Of a stretch of DNA of 64,000 nucleotides, positions 25,219 to 33,813 are shown piece after piece (position 1 is the stretch's first letter; each line of letters opens with the position of its first letter). Location: NCBI RefSeq assembly GCF_004078635.1, contig NZ_RZNB01000002.1, forward strand, positions 62,001 through 126,000. The letters are read 5' to 3'. This DNA is from Labedella phragmitis (lineage in GTDB: Bacteria; Actinomycetota; Actinomycetes; Actinomycetales; Microbacteriaceae). The notes under the pieces are model-generated. The model saw nothing but the letters and a program-made list of their open reading frames with translations, was not told the origin of the DNA and did no database searches. Made by a program: the position numbers and the translations under genes.

Positions 25219-26928
25219 TCAGGCGACCGTGACCTCGATCGTGTGCCACCCCTCGGCGCCGTCGGGGACGACGGGCACCTCGCGCTCGCCCTGTGTCGTG
25301 CCGCCGTTGTCCGTCGCACGCACCTGGATCAGGTGATCGCCCGTCGTCGCGTCCCACGGGTACACCCATTGCACCCAGGTGTCGGCGGAGATCGCCATCG
25401 CGAGTTGTGCCGCCGCCCACGCCCCGCCGTCGACCCGCACCTCGACGCGATCGATTCCCGTGTGCTGCGCCCACGCGACCCCGGCGACGGCCACGCGGCC
25501 AGCGGAGACGCGCGCTCGATTCGTCGGCACGTCGATGCGGGACTGCGTCTTCACGGGTCCCTCCGCCGACCACCCCCGGTCCGTCCAGTAGGCCCTCGCC
25601 TCCGAGAAGCGCGTCACCTCGAGGGACGTCACCCACTTCGTCGCGGAGACGTAGCCGTAGAGTCCCGGGACGACGAGTCGCGCGGGGAATCCGTGCTCGA
25701 GCGGGAGCGGCTCGCCGTTCATGCCGACGGCGATGAGGCTGTCGCGGTCCTCCTCCTGCAGGACGGCGAGCGGCGTGCCGGCTGTGAAGCCGTCGATGCT
25801 CCGCGAGAGCACCATGTCGGCGCCCTCGCGCGGTCGGGCTCGAGCGAGGAGCTCCCGGAGGGGATAGCCGAGCCAGACGGCGTTGCCGATGAGGTCACCG
25901 CCGACCTCGTTCGAGACGCACGCGAGAGTGACGACGCTCTCCTGCATCGGCAGGTCGAGCAGTTCGTCGAACGTGAGCTCGAACTCCTCCTCGACCTCGC
26001 CGAAGACGCGTAGCGTCCACTCGGCGGGATCGATGCTCGGGACCTGGAGCGCCGTGTCGATGCGGTAGAACCCGGCGTTGGGCGTCACGACGGGGGAGAG
26101 GCCGTCGATGCCGAGCTCCGCTCCAGCGGGGACGGGCGCCGCCGCCGTCGCCGCCGTGGGGAGCCGCAGGGTGCGCCGTGCAGCGCCTGCCGCTGCCGAC
26201 GCGGCGTTGGCGACGCGGGAGCCGACGCCGACGAGGAGGGCACCGACGGCGGTGGCCGCCGTGAAGACGAGGAAGCGGCGTCGGTCGACGGCCGTCTCCG
26301 CGAGCGACGGGTCCGGACGCGAGGAGGCGGTCGCGGCCGACCCGCCGGACGACCCCACCGGGGCGGTCGGATCGTTCCCGGGGAGCGGAGGCAGGGCGGG
26401 CGCGACGCGCGGCCGGGGGTCCGCGCCGATCCACGCGCGCAACCGCTCCGAACCGACGCGGAGGACGAATACGCCGACGACGACACCGACGACGGTCGGA
26501 GCGGCCCAAGTGCCTGTCGCCCCCGAGCGGGTCGTCGCGGCGATGACCGCGACGACCCCGACCACAGTGAGGACGACGGTGCCCCACGGGGTCCTGCGCC
26601 ACTCGAGGACACCCGCCACGACGGCGAGGACCGCCACCACGACGCCGAGACAGAGGAGGAGGACGATCTTGTCATTCGTTCCGAAGAGCGCGATCACGAG
26701 GTCCTTGACCCATGAGGGCACGAGGTCGATCACGAGCGAGCCGACGGCGAGGAGGGGACTCGACGCCGGGTCGATCATCAGGGCGACGAGTTCCGCGACG
26801 GCGAGTGTCACGAGGGCGGCGAGGGTTCCGACGGCACCGGCGAGCACCGAAGGCGGCGGGGTCGAGACGGCCGCAGGGATGCGGCCTTCCGACGGCGTGG
26901 CGGGGCGCTCCGGGCGGCGAGTCGACAT
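25219..26928 (-). CDS. membrane-anchored sulfite-oxidase-type molybdoenzyme
   Basis: 569 residues. Five membrane helices (about residues 28-157) precede a Pro/Ser-rich linker. DRRRFLVFTAATAVGALLVG (216-235) then resembles a Tat-type or membrane segment. The C-terminal 290 residues carry the molybdopterin domain, with ligand Cys337 in VVTLACVSNEVGG, and a Mo-co dimerisation domain (VRVDGGAWAAAQL...VQWVYPWDAT). The enzyme should act outside the membrane. ATG 26928 fits a -10 box TAGCAT seven bases upstream; ATG 26937 is possible. It is divergent from moaA. Confidence 0.92.
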   Translation of the reverse strand: MSTRRPERPATPSEGRIPAAVSTPPPSVLAGAVGTLAALVTLAVAELVALMIDPASSPLLAVGSLVIDLVPSWVKDLVIALFGTNDKIVLLLCLGVVVAVLAVVAGVLEWRRTPWGTVVLTVVGVVAVIAATTRSGATGTWAAPTVVGVVVGVFVLRVGSERLRAWIGADPRPRVAPALPPLPGNDPTAPVGSSGGSAATASSRPDPSLAETAVDRRRFLVFTAATAVGALLVGVGSRVANAASAAAGAARRTLRLPTAATAAAPVPAGAELGIDGLSPVVTPNAGFYRIDTALQVPSIDPAEWTLRVFGEVEEEFELTFDELLDLPMQESVVTLACVSNEVGGDLIGNAVWLGYPLRELLARARPREGADMVLSRSIDGFTAGTPLAVLQEEDRDSLIAVGMNGEPLPLEHGFPARLVVPGLYGYVSATKWVTSLEVTRFSEARAYWTDRGWSAEGPVKTQSRIDVPTNRARVSAGRVAVAGVAWAQHTGIDRVEVRVDGGAWAAAQLAMAISADTWVQWVYPWDATTGDHLIQVRATDNGGTTQGEREVPVVPDGAEGWHTIEVTVA

Positions 26929-26985
26929 GGGCGTCATGCTAGTCACCGGGACTGTGATGCGGCACCATGCCGGCGCCACGGGAAC

Positions 26986-26991
26986 TAGGGT
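26986..26991 (+). promoter_or_regulatory. -10 box TAGGGT of moaA (leaderless)
   Basis: TAGGGT, six bases, then the ATG of moaA at 26998. It lies back-to-back with the promoter of the membrane molybdoenzyme. Confidence 0.55.
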
Positions 26992-26997
26992 GAAGCC

Positions 26998-28065
26998 ATG
27001 ACGAGTATCGCGCTCGGGCTCCCCGGCATCCGGCGTGCTCCCGACGTGCGTCCCGACACGACCGGCCGCCCCGACGCGGACGGCCTCGTCGATCGGTTCG
27101 GACGGGTCGCCCGCGACCTACGCGTGTCGATCACCGAGAAGTGCTCCTTGCGTTGCACCTACTGCATGCCCGAGCAGGGCCTGCCGGCGATCGCGCGCAA
27201 GGATCTGCTCACGCCCGACGAGATCGCCCGTCTCGTCGCGATCGCGGCTCGCGACCTCGGCGTGCACGACGTCCGCTTCACCGGCGGGGAACCGCTCATG
27301 CGTGCCGACCTCGCCGAGATCCTCGCGAAGAGCTCCGCCGTGGCGAGAGGCGCCTCGATCTCGCTCACGACGAACGGGATCGGTCTCGACAAGCGGATCG
27401 ACGAACTCATGGCCGCTGGTCTCACGCGTGTCAACATCTCGCTCGACACCGTCGATCGCGACCACTTCGCGCGGCTCACACGACGCGACCGTCTGCCGGC
27501 GGTCTTCGCCGGGATCGAGGCGGCGAAGCGCGCGGGTCTCACGCCCGTCAAGATCAACGCCGTGCTCATGCGCGACACCCTCGCGGGATCGGCGGATCTG
27601 CTCGCGTGGGCGCTCGAGAATCGCGTCCGGTTGCGCTTCATCGAGCAGATGCCTCTCGACGCCGACGAGGCGTGGGCGCGCGACAACATGGTCGACGCCG
27701 CCGAGCTGCTCGGGGTACTCGGTTCGCGCTTCACGCTCACGAGCCCGCATCGCGAGGACCCGTCGGCCCCCGCCGAGGAGTGGCTCGTCGACGGCGGCCC
27801 CGCGACCGTCGGAATCATCGCCTCGGTGACGCGCGCGTTCTGCGAGACGTGCGACCGCACCCGCCTCACCGCGGAGGGCACGGTGCGTTCGTGCCTCTTC
27901 GGCGACGACGAGACGGACCTGCGCGGCCTCCTCCGCGGCGGAGCGGACGACGCGGAGATCGCCGATCGCTGGCGCGCCGCGATGTGGGGGAAGCAGGCCG
28001 GACACGGCATGGCGTCGGCGGATTTCGTCCGTCCCGCGCGCAGCATGGGAGCCATCGGTGGCTGA
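26998..28065 (+). CDS. moaA: GTP 3',8-cyclase MoaA
   Basis: 355 residues. Radical-SAM motif CSLRCTYC (Cys49, 53, 56), then RFTGGEPL and SLTTNGIG. The C-terminal second [4Fe-4S] cluster is in [10 protein letters not shown] and SCLF, and the protein ends in Gly-Gly, needed for activity in the family. It converts GTP to 3',8-cyclo-GTP with MoaC, the first step of molybdenum cofactor synthesis. The moaD start overlaps its end by 8 bases. Confidence 0.97.
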   Translation: MTSIALGLPGIRRAPDVRPDTTGRPDADGLVDRFGRVARDLRVSITEKCSLRCTYCMPEQGLPAIARKDLLTPDEIARLVAIAARDLGVHDVRFTGGEPLMRADLAEILAKSSAVARGASISLTTNGIGLDKRIDELMAAGLTRVNISLDTVDRDHFARLTRRDRLPAVFAGIEAAKRAGLTPVKINAVLMRDTLAGSADLLAWALENRVRLRFIEQMPLDADEAWARDNMVDAAELLGVLGSRFTLTSPHREDPSAPAEEWLVDGGPATVGIIASVTRAFCETCDRTRLTAEGTVRSCLFGDDETDLRGLLRGGADDAEIADRWRAAMWGKQAGHGMASADFVRPARSMGAIGG

Positions 28066-28312
28066 GGCCGGGAGCAGCGTGGTCGTGCGGTACTTCGCCG
28101 CGGCCTCCGAGGCGGCCGGACTCGAGGAGGAGCGCATCGAGGGGACGGCGACGGTGGGCGAACTCCGCGCTGTCCTCGTCGAGCGCTACGGCGAGGCGAT
28201 GGCGCGAGTGCTCGCGTCCGGTTCGTTCCTCGTCGACGGCGTCGTGAGCCGCGACGACTCCCGAGCGCTCGGCGCGCGGGTCGACGTGCTCCCGCCGTTC
28301 GCCGGCGGCTGA
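28058..28312 (+). CDS. moaD: molybdopterin synthase small subunit MoaD
   Basis: 84 residues with a ubiquitin-like fold and the C-terminal PPFAGG; the final Gly is thiocarboxylated to donate sulfur. The GTG start overlaps moaA. The small subunit is separated from moaE, which is convergent 19 bases away on the other strand. Activation presumably uses the MoeB-rhodanese protein encoded at 30968-32053. Confidence 0.92.
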   Translation: MAEAGSSVVVRYFAAASEAAGLEEERIEGTATVGELRAVLVERYGEAMARVLASGSFLVDGVVSRDDSRALGARVDVLPPFAGG

Positions 28313-28331
28313 GATCTCCGACCGGGCGAGG

Positions 28332-28745
28332 CTAGAGCCCGACCCACTCCGTCGCGCCGTCGGCGAGGTGCTGGCGTTTCCAGATCGGCACGGTCTTCTT
28401 GATGAGGTCGACGAGGCGCTCGCACGCGTCGAAGGCCTCGTGCCGGTGGGCCGCTGCTGCCGCGGCGACGAGAGCGGTGTCGCCGACCTCGAGGGAACCG
28501 ACGCGGTGCACGGCGATGACGCGGACACCCGTCTCCCGCGTGATCGTCTCGCAGCACTCCGCGAGGAAACGCGCGGCCTCCGGGTGCGCCTGGTAGTCGA
28601 GGGCCGAGACGGACTCGCCGTGATCATGGTCGCGGACGATGCCGCGGAAGGTCACGAGCGCGCCGTCGTGATCGGTCAGGACAGCGTTCTCGACGGCCGC
28701 GACGTCGATGTCGACGGAGCTGATGAGCTCGAGTGCATCACTCAT
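28332..28745 (-). CDS. moaE: molybdopterin synthase catalytic subunit MoaE
   Basis: 137 residues. VTFRGIVRDHDHGESVSALD, RVIAVHRVGSLEVGD, EAFDACERLVDLIKKTVPIW and the catalytic Lys region WKRQHLADG identify the large subunit that inserts two sulfurs into precursor Z. The ATG at 28745 overlaps the end of the moaC-mogA gene by 8 bases, so it is translated with it. An in-frame GTG at 28751 is an alternative. Confidence 0.95.
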   Translation of the reverse strand: MSDALELISSVDIDVAAVENAVLTDHDGALVTFRGIVRDHDHGESVSALDYQAHPEAARFLAECCETITRETGVRVIAVHRVGSLEVGDTALVAAAAAAHRHEAFDACERLVDLIKKTVPIWKRQHLADGATEWVGL

Positions 28746-29712
28746 GAGCACCGCCGCCCGCGATCTGGGCCACGAGGTGATCGAGCAGGCCGTCGAGCAC
28801 AGTGAGGCCGTCGGCGACGCCCCCGCGCGAGCCGGGCAGGTTGACGACGACGGTGCCGCCCGACGTCCCTGCGAGGCCGCGACTGAGCGCGGCCGTGGGC
28901 GTCTTCGCCGCTCCAGCGGCGCGGATGGCCTCGGCTACGCCGGGCAGCTCGCGGTCGAGCACCCGCCGAGTCGCCTCCGGCGTGCGGTCGCTCGGCGACA
29001 TCCCGGTGCCTCCCGTCGTGATGACGACCGCTGGAGACGTCGCGACGAGGGCTTCGAGAGCCGCCGCGACGTCCGCATCCGCGACGACCTCGACGCCGTC
29101 GACGCTGTAGCCGCGCTCGCTCAGCCACGCAGCGATGGCGGGACCGGTCGTGTCCTCGCGCGTTCCGGCCGCTCCAGCGGTCGAGGCGACGAGGACGGCG
29201 GCCGTCCCCGCTCGCAGGGGGCCGGGCGTCCAGTGACCGCGCTTTCCGCCGCTCTTCGCGATGAGACGGAGGTCGTCGAGGATCGCCTCGGGGTCGACGG
29301 CCTTGACCATGTCGTGGAGGGTGAGCCCGGCGATCGCGACGGCGGTGAGCGCCTCCATCTCGACGCCGGTCCGGCCGGTCGTCGTGACCGTCGCCGTCAC
29401 GACGATCGACGACTCCTCGAACTCGAAGTCGACGGAGACGGACGAGAGAGCGAGGGGGTGGCACAGGGGGATGAGCTCGCTCGTCCGCTTCGCGCCCTGG
29501 ATGCCGGCGATGCGGGCGGTCGCGAGCACGTCGGCCTTCGGCAGGTCGTCGGAGCGCACGAGGGCGACGACGTCGGGGCGGGTGAGGAAACGCGCGGCGG
29601 CCGTCGCCGACCGGTCCGTCACGTCCTTGCCGCCGACGTCGACCATGCGGGCGCGGCCGTCCGCGTCGAGGTGGGTGAGCGGGGAACGCGGAGCGTCGGT
29701 CATGTCCTTCAT
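28738..29712 (-). CDS. moaCB: MoaC-MogA fusion (bifunctional molybdenum cofactor protein)
   Basis: 324 residues. Residues 10-160 are MoaC (RMVDVGGKDVTDR, KADVLATARIAGIQGAKRTS, LIPLCHPL, GVEMEALTAV), which forms cyclic pyranopterin monophosphate. Residues 170-320 are a MogA/MoaB-type adenylyltransferase (VITTGGTGMSPSDRTPEAT, LPGSRGGVADGL), which activates molybdopterin for metal insertion. The fusion joins two non-consecutive steps. The start is ATG 29712 or ATG 29703. Confidence 0.95.
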   Translation of the reverse strand: MKDMTDAPRSPLTHLDADGRARMVDVGGKDVTDRSATAAARFLTRPDVVALVRSDDLPKADVLATARIAGIQGAKRTSELIPLCHPLALSSVSVDFEFEESSIVVTATVTTTGRTGVEMEALTAVAIAGLTLHDMVKAVDPEAILDDLRLIAKSGGKRGHWTPGPLRAGTAAVLVASTAGAAGTREDTTGPAIAAWLSERGYSVDGVEVVADADVAAALEALVATSPAVVITTGGTGMSPSDRTPEATRRVLDRELPGVAEAIRAAGAAKTPTAALSRGLAGTSGGTVVVNLPGSRGGVADGLTVLDGLLDHLVAQIAGGGAHE

Positions 29713-29749
29713 GCTGTCACGCTCGCGGCGTCGTGACTCGACGGCGCGG

Positions 29750-30961
29750 TCACAGCTCCCACGTCTCCACTTGGTCGCCCGCCTGCAGCTCGAGCACGGT
29801 CTCGGGGACGACCACGAGGACGTCCGCCGCGGCGAGCCCCGCGACGAGGTGCGAACCGGGGCCGGACACGAGTCCGACGGCGGCGCCGTCGCTGCGGCCG
29901 CGGAGGAACTGCCGCTTCCCCGGGACGGAACGCACGTCCTCGCGAAGGGTCCGCGTCGACACGACGCGCTCAGGGCGGCCGGCCGCTCGGCGCAGGAGCG
30001 GAGCGACGAACACCTCGAACGACACCTGCGTGCTCACGGGATTGCCGGGAAAGCACACGACAGGGACGCCGTCGACCGTCGCGACGGCCTGCGGCCCGCC
30101 GGGCTGCATCGCGACCGAACCGATGTCCGCCCCGAGGGGCTCGAGCGTCTCGCGCACGACCTCGTAGTCGCCCATCGAGATGCCGCCGGACGTGACGACG
30201 AGGTCGGCGGACGCCGTCGCCGCGGCGAGGGCGCGACGGAAATCGTCGTGATCGTCTGCCACGCTCTCTCGAACGACGACCTCGGCGCCCACTGCGTGGA
30301 CGGCGGCGACGAGGGCCGGCCCGTTCGAGTCGAACACCTGCCCCGGTCCAGGGTCGGAACCGGGGGCGACGAGTTCGGCGCCCGTCGTGACGACGGCGAC
30401 GCGGACGCGAGCCCGCACGGTCACGGTCGCGAGGCCGGCGGCGGCGAGGACCGCGAGGTGGCGGGAGGCGAGCAGGGTACCGGCGGGGAGGAGTTCGTCC
30501 CCCTCCCGCACGTCGCTGCCGCGGTCGCGGACGTACTCGCCGGCCAGGCGAGAGCGCTCGACGACCACGCCGGCGGGCGCGGAAGGATCCGTGTCCGCGG
30601 GATGCGTGTCCTCGACCGGGACGACGGCGTCGGCGCCCTCGGGGACCACGGCGCCCGTCATGATCCGGACGGCCGTGCCGGGGCGGAGGGCGGCCGGCTC
30701 TCCGGCGCGGGCCGCCACCTCGCCGACGACGGGCAACGACACGGGTGCGTCGGCGACCTCGGCGGCCCGGACGGCGAACCCGTCCATCTGCGAGTTGCGG
30801 AAGAGCGGCAGATCGACGGGCGACGCGACCGGTGCCGTCGTCACGCGGCCGAGGGCGTCGTCGAGCACGACGATCTCCTCGCGGGGCTCGAGAGTTCCGG
30901 CCAGTAGCTCCGCGATGCTGGCGGCGTGCTCCTCGACGGAGCGGCGGTGGAAGGAAGCCAT
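29750..30961 (-). CDS. moeA: molybdopterin molybdenumtransferase MoeA
   Basis: 403 residues. MoeA motifs: PLFRNSQMDGFAVRAAEV, RIMTGAVVPEGADAVV, VTTGAELV, VTSGGISMGDYEVVRE and VCFPGNPVSTQVSFEVFV. It inserts molybdenum into adenylylated molybdopterin produced by the MogA part of the fusion. It starts six bases after the upstream MoeB-rhodanese stop, so it is in that operon; moaCB follows 37 bases later. Confidence 0.96.
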   Translation of the reverse strand: MASFHRRSVEEHAASIAELLAGTLEPREEIVVLDDALGRVTTAPVASPVDLPLFRNSQMDGFAVRAAEVADAPVSLPVVGEVAARAGEPAALRPGTAVRIMTGAVVPEGADAVVPVEDTHPADTDPSAPAGVVVERSRLAGEYVRDRGSDVREGDELLPAGTLLASRHLAVLAAAGLATVTVRARVRVAVVTTGAELVAPGSDPGPGQVFDSNGPALVAAVHAVGAEVVVRESVADDHDDFRRALAAATASADLVVTSGGISMGDYEVVRETLEPLGADIGSVAMQPGGPQAVATVDGVPVVCFPGNPVSTQVSFEVFVAPLLRRAAGRPERVVSTRTLREDVRSVPGKRQFLRGRSDGAAVGLVSGPGSHLVAGLAAADVLVVVPETVLELQAGDQVETWEL

Positions 30962-30967
30962 GGCGGT

Positions 30968-32053
30968 TCAGTACCTCACGATCGACGGGTCGACGAGCCG
31001 GGACCACGCGTCGATGCCTCCGTCGAGGTGCACGGCGTCGATCCCGTTCTCCTCGAGGTGTTCGCGCGCCGAGGCCGATCGGATTCCCCGATGGCAGTAG
31101 ACGACGGCGGGTCTCGAGGTGTCGATCTCGTCGAGTCGGGACGGCAGCTCCCCGAGCGGGAGGAGGACGGCACCCGGGAGACTGGCGATCGCCGCTTCCC
31201 AGGGCTCGCGGACATCCACGAGCGTCACATCGTCGAGACGGGAGGCGAGGTCCTCGGCCGAGATCGTCGTCGCGGCGTCGGCCGGGGCGATGCCGCAGAA
31301 GGCGTCGTAGTCGATGAGCTCCGTCACCGGTCGGGCATCCGGGTCGGCCCCATACGCGAGTTCGCGGAAGCCTCCCGAGAGCCCGTCGAAGACCGTCACG
31401 CGACCGACGAGCGGATCGCCGACACCCGTGATGATCTTGATCACCTCCGTGGCCATGAGCGAGCCGATGACGCCGACCGTCGTGGGCAGCACGCCGCCGA
31501 CGGCGCACGACAGGACCGAGCCCGGCGGCGGCGGCGTGGGGAAGAGGTCGCGGTACTGCGGCCCGCGCGACGCCCAGCTGACGCCGACCTGCCCGCCGTA
31601 TTGCGACACCGCGCCCCACACCGACGGGAGGTCGGCGAGGGTCGTCGCATCGTTGACGAGGTAGCGCGTGGGGAAGTTGTCACTGCCGTCGACGACGAGG
31701 TCGTAGCCGGAGAGGATCTCCTCGATGTTGGCGGCGGTGAGGCGCTCGGGATGGCGCACGACCGTCGCGTCGGGAGCGAGCTCCCTGACCCGGTCGGCGG
31801 CGGAATCGACCTTGCGACGCCCCACATCGTCCGTGCCGTGCACGAGCTGACGGTGGAGGTTGCTCGTCTCGACGACGTCGTCGTCCACGATCCCGATCGT
31901 GCCGACACCCGCTCCGGCGATGGTCGGGATGACGGTGCTGCCGAGGCCACCGGCCCCGACCACGAGGACACGACTCGCGGTGAGCCTGTCTTGTGCGGCG
32001 TCGCCGAATCCGGGGAGCACGATCTGGCGGGCGAACCGGGCGGAATCGGGCAT
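30968..32053 (-). CDS. moeZ: MoeB/ThiF-type adenylyltransferase with rhodanese domain (MoeZ-like)
   Basis: 361 residues. The N-terminal E1-like domain has GAGGLGSTVI, DDDVVETSNLHRQ, DGSDNFPTRYLVND and the catalytic Cys in SVLSCAVGGV. The usual zinc-binding CxxC pairs are missing (YRDLF where E. coli MoeB has a Cys pair). The C-terminal rhodanese domain (about 265-361) has the active loop YCHRGIRSAS with its Cys. It adenylates and sulfurates the MoaD C-terminus and perhaps other sulfur carriers. A GATAAT box six bases before the ATG indicates a leaderless operon start. Confidence 0.93.
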   Translation of the reverse strand: MPDSARFARQIVLPGFGDAAQDRLTASRVLVVGAGGLGSTVIPTIAGAGVGTIGIVDDDVVETSNLHRQLVHGTDDVGRRKVDSAADRVRELAPDATVVRHPERLTAANIEEILSGYDLVVDGSDNFPTRYLVNDATTLADLPSVWGAVSQYGGQVGVSWASRGPQYRDLFPTPPPPGSVLSCAVGGVLPTTVGVIGSLMATEVIKIITGVGDPLVGRVTVFDGLSGGFRELAYGADPDARPVTELIDYDAFCGIAPADAATTISAEDLASRLDDVTLVDVREPWEAAIASLPGAVLLPLGELPSRLDEIDTSRPAVVYCHRGIRSASAREHLEENGIDAVHLDGGIDAWSRLVDPSIVRY

Positions 32054-32059
32054 GTCGCG

Positions 32060-32065
32060 ATTATC
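32060..32065 (-). promoter_or_regulatory. -10 box GATAAT of the moeZ-moeA operon (leaderless)
   Basis: On the minus strand GATAAT is followed by six bases and the ATG at 32053. Confidence 0.55.
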
Positions 32066-32177
32066 GCACCCGGACGCGGACGTCGGCCGGGCGGCGGACG
32101 CCCGATCCACCGGGGCCGTCGCCTCGAACGCTCGGTAGGATCGGCTCGCGACGGACGTGTGTCCGCGGAAGGACATC

Positions 32178-32993
32178 ATGACGGCACTCGGCGGGGTATG
32201 GTCGGCGGCTCGACGCCTCGCCGTCGGGTCGGCCCTCGTCCTCCCGCTCGTGGGCTGCGCCGGTGGCGTCGACACGGTGCCGGGATCGTCGTCTGCCGGG
32301 ACCGCGGCCGAGGAGGAACTCACGGGCCAGGTGACGGTCTTCGCGGCGGCCTCCCTCTCCGATGTCTTCGGCACGTTCGAGACGCGCTTCGAGGAGCTGC
32401 ACCCGCGCGTCGACGTTCTCGTGAGTTTCGCGGGCAGCTCGTCGCTCGCCGAGCAGATCCGGCAGGGCGCTCCCGCCGACGTCTTCGCGTCGGCGGACCT
32501 CGCGACGATGGCGTCGGTCGAGGACGACGGCGCCGTGTCGGGATCGACGGCGTTCACCTCGAACTCGCTCGAGCTCGTGGTGCCCGTGGGGAACCCGGCG
32601 GGTGTCACGGGGCTCGCGGACCTCGCGCGGTCGGACCTCGCCATCGCCCTCTGCGCCGAGGAGGTGCCGTGCGGCGCAGCGACGGTGACGCTGCTCGACG
32701 CGGTCGACGTCGAGGCGGCTCCCGACACGCTCGAGCAGGACGTCACGTCCGTGCTCACGAAGGTGCGACTGGGGGAGGCGGACGCCGGACTCGTCTACCG
32801 CACGGATGTCCTCGCCGCGGGTGACGCGGTGGAGGGCATCGCCGTCGACGGGGCGGACGACGTCGTCAACGTCTACCCGATCGCGGTGCTCGCCGACGCG
32901 CCCAATCCCGACGCCGCGGACGCCTTCGTCGACTTCGTGCTCTCGGACGAGGCGCGCGGCATCCTGGACGGGGCCGGTTTCGGTGCCCCGTAG
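32178..32993 (+). CDS. modA: molybdate-binding lipoprotein ModA
   Basis: 271 residues. The signal peptide ends in a lipobox LVGC with Cys27, so it is anchored to the outer face of the membrane. The mature part shows the ModA pattern FAAASLSDVFGTFE, VSFAGSSSLAEQI, GAPADVFASADL, and VLTKVRLGEADAGLVYRTDV (in part). It delivers molybdate to ModBC. GGAAGGA precedes the ATG at 32178; a TAGGAT box lies about 40 bases upstream, giving a normal leader. Confidence 0.95.
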   Translation: MTALGGVWSAARRLAVGSALVLPLVGCAGGVDTVPGSSSAGTAAEEELTGQVTVFAAASLSDVFGTFETRFEELHPRVDVLVSFAGSSSLAEQIRQGAPADVFASADLATMASVEDDGAVSGSTAFTSNSLELVVPVGNPAGVTGLADLARSDLAIALCAEEVPCGAATVTLLDAVDVEAAPDTLEQDVTSVLTKVRLGEADAGLVYRTDVLAAGDAVEGIAVDGADDVVNVYPIAVLADAPNPDAADAFVDFVLSDEARGILDGAGFGAP

Positions 32994-33813
32994 CGCGGGG
33001 AGGCGGAGTGATCGGTCCACACCTCGACTGTCCCCGCTCGTCTGGATCGCGGCGGGCGTCGCTCTCGCCCTGCTCGTCCTCCCGCTCGCGGCCCTCGCGG
33101 TCCGCGCACCGTGGGCGCAACTGCCCGAACTGCTCGGACGGTCGGAGGTCGTGAGCGCGCTCACGCTCTCGCTCGGGACCGCGCTGCTCTCGACTCTCAT
33201 CGCCCTCGCGCTCGGCGTCCCGCTCGCTCTCGTCCTCGCGCGGTCGGCGGCATGGCCAGTCGTGCCGCGGAGGGTGCTCCGCGCCCTCGTGACCGTCCCG
33301 CTCGTGCTCCCTCCCGTGGTGGGCGGCGTCGCCCTTCTCCTGTTGCTCGGTCGTCGTGGTCTTCTCGGAGGACCGCTCGAGGACGCCTGGGGCGTCACGA
33401 TCCCGTTCACGACGACAGCGGTCGTGATCGCGCAGGTCTTCGTCGCGATGCCGTTCCTCGTACTCGCCGTCGAAGGCGCGATCCGGGCATCGGATCGGCG
33501 GTTCGAGCAGGTCGCAGCGACCCTCGGCGCGTCGCGGGCCACCGTGTTCCGGCGTGTCACCCTGCCGCTCGTCGCTCCCGGGGTGAGTGCCGGCGCCGTA
33601 CTGTGCTTCACTCGGGCGCTCGGCGAGTTCGGCGCCACGGTCACGTTCGCGGGGAGCTTCCCCGGTGTCACGCAGACCCTCCCGATCGCGACGTATCTGG
33701 AACTGCAGCGGGACCCGCAAGCGGCCATCGCTCTGTCGCTCGTCCTCATGGTGGTGTCCGTCGTCGTCCTCGTCGCGCTGCGCGACCGCTGGGTGCCGGG
33801 GACGACGGCGTGA
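32983..33813 (+). CDS. modB: molybdate ABC transporter permease ModB
   Basis: 276 residues with five or six membrane helices. The ABC coupling loop is EQVAATLGASRATVFRRVTL, and ALGEFGATVTFAGSFPGVTQ is the ModB signature. The GTG at 32983 overlaps the modA stop by 11 bases, and modC overlaps its stop as GTGA. The three genes are one translationally linked operon. Confidence 0.95.
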   Translation: MPRSAGRRSDRSTPRLSPLVWIAAGVALALLVLPLAALAVRAPWAQLPELLGRSEVVSALTLSLGTALLSTLIALALGVPLALVLARSAAWPVVPRRVLRALVTVPLVLPPVVGGVALLLLLGRRGLLGGPLEDAWGVTIPFTTTAVVIAQVFVAMPFLVLAVEGAIRASDRRFEQVAATLGASRATVFRRVTLPLVAPGVSAGAVLCFTRALGEFGATVTFAGSFPGVTQTLPIATYLELQRDPQAAIALSLVLMVVSVVVLVALRDRWVPGTTA

